Shown: one piece after another, positions 58,521-64,000 of the stretch
How the letters are laid out: each line of letters opens with the position of its first letter
How positions within the stretch are numbered: position 1 is the first letter of the stretch
Assembly (NCBI RefSeq): GCF_040496035.1
Contig: NZ_JBEPJZ010000002.1
Coordinates: 186,001 to 250,000, forward strand
Length of the DNA stretch: 64,000 nucleotides
Reading direction: 5' to 3'
Source: Agromyces sp. SYSU T00194
GTDB taxonomy: Bacteria; Actinomycetota; Actinomycetes; Actinomycetales; Microbacteriaceae
The notes under the pieces: model-generated
Told to the model about the DNA's origin: nothing
Seen by the model: only the letters and a program-made list of their open reading frames with translations
Database searches by the model: none
Position numbers and translations under genes: made by a program

Positions 58521-58940
58521 CTAGAACGACTGGCCCTCGCCCTGACCGCTCGCCGGCGCGGAGAGGTGGGTCTGCACGAAGCGCCAGCCGGCGTCGGTGC
58601 GTACCAGGCCCACCGTCAGGCGCAGCCCCGGTGCGGCGAACGACTGGCCGCCGACCGTGCCGACCACCGCGACGTCGCAGTACGCGAACGCCGCGTCGCC
58701 GACGATCGTCGCGTGCACGTTGGTGAACCGCATCTCGACCTCGTCGGCCTGCGAGAAGTCGCGCTCCGCCTGGACGCGGTATTCGTCGAGTCCGAACCGC
58801 ACCTCGTCGGCACCGGTGCCGACCAACTGCACGTCGTCGCCGTACCCCATCGCGAGCAGCGCCTCGACGTCCTGGGCCCGATACGCGTCGGACCAGCCCT
58901 CGAGCACCGCTCCGATCTCGTCAACCGCCGCACTGGACAT
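58521..58940 (-). CDS. NTF2-like/SnoaL-family protein
   Basis: The 139-aa protein has the cone-shaped NTF2-like pattern: an N-terminal helix with LEGWSDAYRAQDVEALLAMG, then alternating strands (VEMRFTNVHATIVGDAAFAYCDVAV, GLVRTDAGWRFVQTHLS). It resembles the SgcJ/DUF4440 branch. Such domains bind or transform small ligands; no activity can be assigned. GAGGAGG precedes the ATG. Confidence 0.85.
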   Translation of the reverse strand: MSSAAVDEIGAVLEGWSDAYRAQDVEALLAMGYGDDVQLVGTGADEVRFGLDEYRVQAERDFSQADEVEMRFTNVHATIVGDAAFAYCDVAVVGTVGGQSFAAPGLRLTVGLVRTDAGWRFVQTHLSAPASGQGEGQSF

Positions 58941-59453
58941 CGTGACCTCCTCGTCACTCGCTGAATAGTCCTCAGTTTGGCACCGCGTTCCGCAGTCGGG
59001 AAGAGGTGACGTTCGGCACGGCTGAGGGGGTCACCGATCGGTGCTGAGCGTATAGACGACTCCGAACACGACGAACACCCCGAGAGCGAGGCCCACGAGG
59101 ACTTCGACCCGCGAAAGCCAGTCCAGAGCGCGCATGAGCGCGCGGAACGGACGGGGAGGTACTCGGCCGGGGCGCACGCCCGAATCCTCTCGCAGGTGCA
59201 CGGAGCATGCAGTTCGACACAGCGCCACCTGTGGACGCGCCATGTGCGGCCGTTCGCTTGTCGTCCACAGCGGTCATCGGCGTCGCCCCGGGAAGCGTGA
59301 GGAGGTCGTGCCCGATGCGGGCGCGGATCGACGCGAGGTAGTCGGACCTCGGCATAGCTGGGAGTCACCGCAGCGGGCCTACGCGCCTCGGAGTACGGTC
59401 GGGGGAACGCCGGCGCTCCGAGCGTCGGATCGCAGGCACACGGAGGTGTCCCG
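58941..59453. other. Long intergenic stretch
   Basis: About 510 bp between the NTF2-like gene and the molybdopterin oxidoreductase. Apart from one possible very short membrane protein gene on the minus strand I see no conserved ORF, RNA or repeat. Base composition is slightly less GC-rich than in the neighbouring genes. Confidence 0.6.
59031..59135 (-). CDS. Possible 34-aa single-helix membrane peptide
   Basis: From the ATG at 59135 the frame encodes MRALDWLSRVEVLVGLALGV and a further hydrophobic stretch ending VYTLSTDR: one predicted transmembrane helix and nothing else. A longer frame starting at 59243 gives 70 aa. There is no good ribosome-binding site for the short form. It is the only plausible coding signal in this gap but may be chance. 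Confidence 0.3.
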   Translation of the reverse strand: MRALDWLSRVEVLVGLALGVFVVFGVVYTLSTDR

Positions 59454-61601
59454 TTGGTGATCCCGATTCCCGTCCACGTGCGCGGCGCGTGCCCGCACGA
59501 CTGTCCCGACACGTGCGGGTGGCAGGTCACCGTCGAGGACGGGCGGGCGACGAAGCTCGCCGGAGATCCGGAGCATCCGTACTCCCGGGGCACCCTCTGC
59601 GCGAAGGTCAACCGCTACCTCGACCGCGTGTACGCCGACGAGCGCGTGCTGCACCCGTTGCGGCGAGTCGGGCCGAAGGGATCGGGGCAGTTCGAGCGGG
59701 TCTCGTGGGAAACTGCGCTCCGCGAGATCGCGGCCGGCCTCACCGAGCGCATCGACCGCCACGGCGGCGAGACCGTGCTGCCGTTCAGCTACATGGGCAC
59801 CCAGGGGCTGCTGCAGGGCAGCGGCGCGGGGGACCGGTTCTTCGGTCGCATCGGGGCGACGCAGCTCGTGCGTGCCGTCTGCGCGTCGACGGGATCGACG
59901 GGTGTGGCGCAGGCGATCGGCACGAACGTGGGCATCATGCCCCACGAGATCCGGCACGCGCGCTTCATCGTGCTGTGGGGCACGAACACGATCGTCACCA
60001 ACGTGCACCTCTGGCCGTTCATCCGCGAGGCGCGGGCGGCAGGCGCGCAGGTCGTCGTGATCGACCCGGCCGCGACGCGCACCGCGCGATCGGCCGACTG
60101 GCACGTGCAGCCGCTTCCCGGCACCGACACGGCGCTGGCGATGGGCCTCATGCACGTGATCGTACGCGACGGGCTGCAGGACGCCGAGTACCTCGAGCAG
60201 CATGCGACGGGGTTCGACGACTTCGCCGAACGACTCGACGAGTTCACGCCCGAGCGCGTCGCGGCGACCTGCGGGCTCCGGGCGGACGAGATCGTGCGAC
60301 TCGCGCACGCCTACGCCGCCTCGCCGGCATCCTGCATCCGCCTGCTCGTGGGCATGGAGCATCGGGCGGCCGGCGCGGAGACCTTCCGCACGATCGCGTA
60401 CCTGCCCGTCGTGACCGGCGCGTGGCGCCACCGGGGCGGGGGACTGCTCTTCCTGACGGCCGGCCTGCACTGGGACGCCATGAACGTCGAGCCGCTGCAG
60501 CGCGTGGACCTCGTCTCGGCGGACACGCGATCGGTCAACATGATCCAGGTCGGGCGGGCGCTGACGGATGCGACGCAGGAGCCGCCGATCACAGCGATGA
60601 TCGTGCACGGCGCGAACCCCGTCGTCACGATGCCGAACCAGGCGCTCACGATCGAGGGCCTCATGCGCGACGACCTCCTGACGGTCGTGCACGAGCAGTT
60701 CCTCACCGACACCGCCCGGTACGCCGACTACGTGCTGCCGGCCACGACCCAGGTCGAGCACCTCGACCTGATGTGGTCGTGGGGGCACGACGTGATCGCG
60801 GTCAACCGGCCCGCGATCGATCCGGTGGGCGAGGCGGTGTCGACCACCGAGTTCTTCCGCCGGCTCTCGTCGGCGATGGGACTCGAGGACGCGTACCTGC
60901 ACCTCAGCGACGACGAGATGCTCGACATCGCGATGGACAGCGATGGGTTCCGGGGCATGGAGATCACCCGGGAGCGGCTCGAGGGGGAAGGGTGGGCGCG
61001 GCTCGACTCCGAGCGCGGGCCGACGCCGTTCGCCGACGGCGGCTTCCCGACCGACGACGGCAGGTGCGCGTTCGTCGTGCCCGTGGCATCCGCCGCCCTC
61101 GACCGGGACGAGCGGTGGCCGCTGCACCTGATCAGCGCGAAGGGGTCACTGCGGTTCCTGAACTCCAGCTACGCACACGTGCCGTGGCACTTGCGGGCGG
61201 AGGGTGAGCTGCCCGTGGCACTTAACCCCGAGGATGCCGCGGAGCGCGGCATTGCGGACGGCGATCGCGTCGACGTGGTCAACGCACGCGGGTCGGTGGC
61301 GGCGACCGCGCGCCTCGGCGACGTGCGGCGGGGCGTGGTCGCGTTGCCGTCGGGCTGGGCGCGTGGCGCCGAAGGCACGTCGGCGAACGTGCTGACGCCC
61401 GACGGGCTGAGCGATGCCGGCGGCGGTGGCGACTTCCACGACGCGTTCGTCGAGGTCATGCCGGCGCCGGCGTCCGTGCCGGAGGAGTCCGCTGGGGCCG
61501 AGGGGCGAGCCCGGGGGAGCGCAGTCGGTTCAGGCGCGGAGCAGCGGCGGTGGATTCCAGCGACCGTCGAGGACCTCCGGTCGCGGCGCGTAGAGCCGTA
61601 G
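59454..61601 (+). CDS. Molybdopterin-dependent oxidoreductase (bis-MGD family, 4Fe-4S N-terminus)
   Basis: The 715-aa protein starts with a [4Fe-4S] motif (ACPHDCPDTCGW with the fourth Cys in RGTLCAKV). The molybdopterin oxidoreductase domain follows (VLPFSYMGTQGLLQGSGAGDRF, VLWGTNTIVTN, VVVIDPAATRTARSADWHVQPLPGTDTALAMG in sections). It ends with the MGD-binding domain (LISAKGSLRFLNSSYAHV, LNPEDAAERGIADGDRV). It resembles the anaerobic-dehydrogenase/BisC-like group that works without an electron-transfer subunit next door. Substrate unknown; there is no Tat signal, so it is cytoplasmic. The start is a TTG or GTG behind GGAGG. Its last 24 codons lie antisense to the end of the facing gene. Confidence 0.9.
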   Translation: MVIPIPVHVRGACPHDCPDTCGWQVTVEDGRATKLAGDPEHPYSRGTLCAKVNRYLDRVYADERVLHPLRRVGPKGSGQFERVSWETALREIAAGLTERIDRHGGETVLPFSYMGTQGLLQGSGAGDRFFGRIGATQLVRAVCASTGSTGVAQAIGTNVGIMPHEIRHARFIVLWGTNTIVTNVHLWPFIREARAAGAQVVVIDPAATRTARSADWHVQPLPGTDTALAMGLMHVIVRDGLQDAEYLEQHATGFDDFAERLDEFTPERVAATCGLRADEIVRLAHAYAASPASCIRLLVGMEHRAAGAETFRTIAYLPVVTGAWRHRGGGLLFLTAGLHWDAMNVEPLQRVDLVSADTRSVNMIQVGRALTDATQEPPITAMIVHGANPVVTMPNQALTIEGLMRDDLLTVVHEQFLTDTARYADYVLPATTQVEHLDLMWSWGHDVIAVNRPAIDPVGEAVSTTEFFRRLSSAMGLEDAYLHLSDDEMLDIAMDSDGFRGMEITRERLEGEGWARLDSERGPTPFADGGFPTDDGRCAFVVPVASAALDRDERWPLHLISAKGSLRFLNSSYAHVPWHLRAEGELPVALNPEDAAERGIADGDRVDVVNARGSVAATARLGDVRRGVVALPSGWARGAEGTSANVLTPDGLSDAGGGGDFHDAFVEVMPAPASVPEESAGAEGRARGSAVGSGAEQRRWIPATVEDLRSRRVEP

Positions 61602-62837
61602 GGTCAGCCCCAGGGGCCCCGGCGGGGCGGGGAGCCAGTTCGCCTCGGCCCCGGCACCGGGGCTGCGGCTCGCGATCGCGAGGTCGAGCGATCCGTCGTC
61701 GTTGTAGTGCAGCGCATCGCGATCGCCCAGTGCGTATCGGCCGAGCGGGTTGGGGACGGTGAATCCCGTCTGGTCGTACATCGTGAGCGACCAGAAGGCG
61801 TCCACCGGCGGAAGCGCGTCGGCGGCGAAGTGCAGCACGTACTCGTGCTCGCCGACGGGAATCTCGCCGTGCTCGTCCGTCACGAGCATCGGGTAGACCG
61901 CGTCCTCGGGCAGGTTCGCGCCGAGCCCGATCATCGCGACGACCGCGCGGTACAGGTAGTCGGTGCCGTACACGCCGATTCCTGCGCGCCGCATCGACCA
62001 GCCGTCGACCACCGGCGCCGACCGCGGGATGCTCGCACGCATGTGTGCAAGCGCTTCCACGGGTGCGGCCGCCAGGGCCGCGGACACCTCGGGTGATGCA
62101 GCCTCCGGGTCGAAGGGGCGCCCGGGTCGGATGCCCAGGTGATGGAGGCGCGCGAGCACGGGTTGGTCCGTCGGATGCGGGGGAGCGACGTCGAGCAGCG
62201 TAGACGCACGCCGGAAGAACTCGACACCGGGCATCGCGCCGACCTGGTCCATCGGCGAGGGGTCGCGGTCGGGCGCCTCGGGTACGGGCGCCGGGCCGCG
62301 GTCGACCAGGGGGCGGATGCCGAAGCCGTCCTGGACGGCGTGCACCGCCTCGTAGTCGGCGGGGCCATTCGTCTGGGTGCGCCCGAGCACCCAGACCCAG
62401 GGCGTCGGCGCGTCGATCCGCTCGAGGTCGCCCGGCAGTTCGTCCCGCCACCCGGGAGGCACGATCGCATACGAACCCGTGGCTCCGCCGGTCGTGCGCG
62501 TACCGACGACGGCGAACACGTCGGTCCACATGTCGAGCAGCGGCAGCATGAAGTACCGATCCACCTCGCGGCTCACCGAGAGCACCACGGGGCCGTCGTT
62601 CAGGTCGAGCCATGCGGGGGAGTAGAGCGTGTCGAAGTTCGGGCGTACGACGTCGGTGAAGTCCCCGCGGGGGAATGCGCGCATGTGGAGGAACGTGTTC
62701 GCGGGGCCGCACCCCGGGATCCGGTCGGCGGGCACGCTCGTCGTCAGCCGGCGCGTCAGGTCCATCAGGACGAGCGGGTAGAGGTAGAGGTACCCCTCGA
62801 CGGCGATCCGCTCCAGCTCGCCGCGACGTCCGGCCAT
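61530..62837 (-). CDS. DUF1254/DUF1214 domain protein
   Basis: The 435-aa protein has DUF1254 at the N-terminus (EGYLYLYPLVLMDLTRRLTT, NTFLHMRAFPRGDF, VRPNFDTLYSPAWLDL). DUF1214 follows at the C-terminus (DAFWSLTMYDQTGFTVPNPLGRYALGD in part, LRLYAPRPEVLDGRWNPP). This two-domain family is widespread and its function is unknown. I chose the ATG at 62837 (MAGRRGELERI), 8 nt behind GGAGG. It lacks the usual export signal. It overlaps the convergent oxidoreductase gene by 72 bp. Confidence 0.88.
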   Translation of the reverse strand: MAGRRGELERIAVEGYLYLYPLVLMDLTRRLTTSVPADRIPGCGPANTFLHMRAFPRGDFTDVVRPNFDTLYSPAWLDLNDGPVVLSVSREVDRYFMLPLLDMWTDVFAVVGTRTTGGATGSYAIVPPGWRDELPGDLERIDAPTPWVWVLGRTQTNGPADYEAVHAVQDGFGIRPLVDRGPAPVPEAPDRDPSPMDQVGAMPGVEFFRRASTLLDVAPPHPTDQPVLARLHHLGIRPGRPFDPEAASPEVSAALAAAPVEALAHMRASIPRSAPVVDGWSMRRAGIGVYGTDYLYRAVVAMIGLGANLPEDAVYPMLVTDEHGEIPVGEHEYVLHFAADALPPVDAFWSLTMYDQTGFTVPNPLGRYALGDRDALHYNDDGSLDLAIASRSPGAGAEANWLPAPPGPLGLTLRLYAPRPEVLDGRWNPPPLLRA

Positions 62838-63025
62838 GAGCATCTCCTCCCTGCGGCGGGTCGCTCGATGCCGGGAGCGCACCGCACGATCGCACGAGAT
62901 CGCGACGCCTCGTCGCGATCTGTTCGACACGGTACGCGCAGGGGAACGGCTCGCCAGGGTCCAAGGACCCGGGGCCGGCGCCGAATGCCCGAGCCCGCGG
63001 GAGCCGGATGCTCCGGGGCGCCGGA

Positions 63026-63187
63026 CTACTGATCCCCGGACGACGTCCGGCTGAGCAGGCTCTGCGCGATCGAGAGGGTGGCGAGGGCCTGGACGGATTC
63101 CCACGTGCCGGGCTTCAGCTTCGCCGCGGTCTGGGCGGCCTGGGCCGCGTACGCGTCGGCGAGTCGGGCGGCGTCGTTGTTGCTCAT
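63026..63187 (-). CDS. Small helical protein, 53 aa, function unknown
   Basis: The protein reads MSNNDAARLADAYAAQAAQT followed by AAKLKPGTWESVQALATLSI and a short tail. It is predicted to be a helical hairpin, soluble, with no cysteine. GAGGAG lies 5 nt before the ATG, which supports real translation. I recognise no family. Confidence 0.65.
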   Translation of the reverse strand: MSNNDAARLADAYAAQAAQTAAKLKPGTWESVQALATLSIAQSLLSRTSSGDQ

Positions 63188-63409
63188 GGATACTCCTCGG
63201 GGACGAGTCATGGCACCGGCTCGTGCCGGTGCCACCTCGTGGCTCACGCTAGTGGCGACGGGGCACCGGGGAGCGGCGACGGCAGTCACTGTTCATAGGA
63301 ACTGACATAATGTGCATTATCGGACACAGCCTATCGCGAACGTGTGGCCGGAATCCCGGGTGCCGAATGTCCTGCGCATGCGACGGGTGGGCTGCGGCAG
63401 AATGGCGGC

Positions 63410-64000
63410 ATGACCTTCGGCAGGGTCGCATACGTGCTCGGCGGCGGCGGCGTGCTCGGCGCCGTGCAGGTCGGCATGGTCCGGGCGCTGCTGGAACGCG
63501 GCATCCGACCCGACCTGGTCGTCGGCACGTCGATCGGCGCGATCAACGGCGCGATCATCGCCGCCGACGTCGACGAGAGCGTCGATCGGCTCGATCAGGC
63601 GTGGTCGTCCCGTGAGGCGCGATCGATGGCATCCGGCATGGGCATCCGCCCCGGGCGCGCCCACGTGATGTCGACGGCGCCGCTCCGCAGGCTGCTCGAG
63701 CACGGACTCGGCGGCGCGCACAGCTTCCGCGACCTCCGGGTGGAGTTCCGCTGCTGCGCCGCGAGCATCGAGCGGGCCGCCGAGCACTGGTTCACGAGCG
63801 GACCGCTCGTGCCCGCGGTGCTGGCTTCGTCTGCGGTGCCGGGCGTGTTCCGCCCGGTGCGCATCGGCGGCGAGCACTTCGTGGACGGCGGCATCGTCAA
63901 CTCGATCCCGCTCGGCGAAGCCGTCGCCGCCGGCGCGACGGAACTCGTCGTGCTGCAGGTCGGCCGCATCGAGCATCCGCTCAGCGCGCCGCAGTCCCAC
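63410..64000 (+). CDS. Patatin-like phospholipase (cut by window end)
   Basis: The 197 visible residues carry the patatin catalytic features: the oxyanion loop VLGGGGVLGAVQVGMVRAL, the nucleophile elbow VVGTSIGAING with Ser in GTSIG, and the dyad Asp in HFVDGGIVNSIPLGEA. These enzymes are Ser-Asp acyl hydrolases acting on lipids. No signal peptide is seen. CAGAAT lies 6 nt before the ATG. The C-terminus is outside the window. Confidence 0.92.
   Translation, partial: MTFGRVAYVLGGGGVLGAVQVGMVRALLERGIRPDLVVGTSIGAINGAIIAADVDESVDRLDQAWSSREARSMASGMGIRPGRAHVMSTAPLRRLLEHGLGGAHSFRDLRVEFRCCAASIERAAEHWFTSGPLVPAVLASSAVPGVFRPVRIGGEHFVDGGIVNSIPLGEAVAAGATELVVLQVGRIEHPLSAPQSH

Overview
The window is a contiguous piece of a high-GC actinobacterial chromosome. 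It is most likely from the family Microbacteriaceae (Agromyces or a close relative), judged from protein content and gene order; no 16S rRNA gene is present to confirm this. Supporting signs are a separate pyruvate dehydrogenase E1 (aceE) followed by a PucR-type regulator, the glnA2-glnE-glnA1 cluster, an lpdA-sucB/lipB-lipA locus, an actinobacterial qcrCAB/ctaCDEF respiratory supercomplex locus, murT-gatD, and sigA next to parE and parC. No phage, transposon, CRISPR array or plasmid function is visible. About 90% of the window is coding.

Layout. 1-9.9 kb: PucR regulator (cut by the window edge), aceE, tRNA-Val(UAC), a Tat-exported multicopper oxidase, a hexapeptide-repeat (gamma-carbonic-anhydrase-like) gene broken by an in-frame TGA, a Nif3-like protein, a coiled-coil zinc-ribbon protein, the RNase P RNA and polyphosphate glucokinase. 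9.9-17.4 kb: panB and nitrogen assimilation (glnA2, glnE, glnA1), with a well-formed GlnR-type box in front of glnA1. 17.4-25.4 kb: lipoate synthesis and attachment (lipB-lipA), the E2 and E3 subunits of 2-oxoacid dehydrogenases, a membrane pseudokinase and a PAC2 protein. 25.6-37.8 kb: the principal sigma factor, a murT-gatD pair whose glutaminase half lacks its catalytic cysteine, topoisomerase IV, a phosphodiesterase, an M20 dipeptidase and an A-type Fe-S carrier. 38-47 kb: the cytochrome bc1-aa3 supercomplex in two operons around two methyltransferases. 47-52 kb: trpD, glycerol kinase and the PTS-dependent dihydroxyacetone kinase dhaKLM. 52-64 kb: accessory genes, namely an EamA transporter reading in frame into an SDR oxidoreductase, a two-component system, an AraC-type regulator with a 10-bp repeat tract beside it, small membrane and secreted proteins, a molybdopterin oxidoreductase, a DUF1254/DUF1214 protein and a patatin-like lipase cut by the window end.

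Cross-window patterns. (1) Many genes have a TANNNT -10 hexamer ending 6-7 nt before the start codon, so leaderless mRNAs appear common. (2) The heptamer CGGATGC/GCATCCG recurs about 70 times by eye and forms perfect inverted pairs at two convergent gene ends, an arrangement like that of DNA uptake sequences. (3) The most striking biological observation is the cysteine-free MurT/GatD pair. If this is a Microbacteriaceae genome with B-type peptidoglycan, in which the D-Glu alpha-carboxyl carries the cross-bridge and is not amidated, the pair may have been repurposed to ligate something other than glutamine-derived ammonia.
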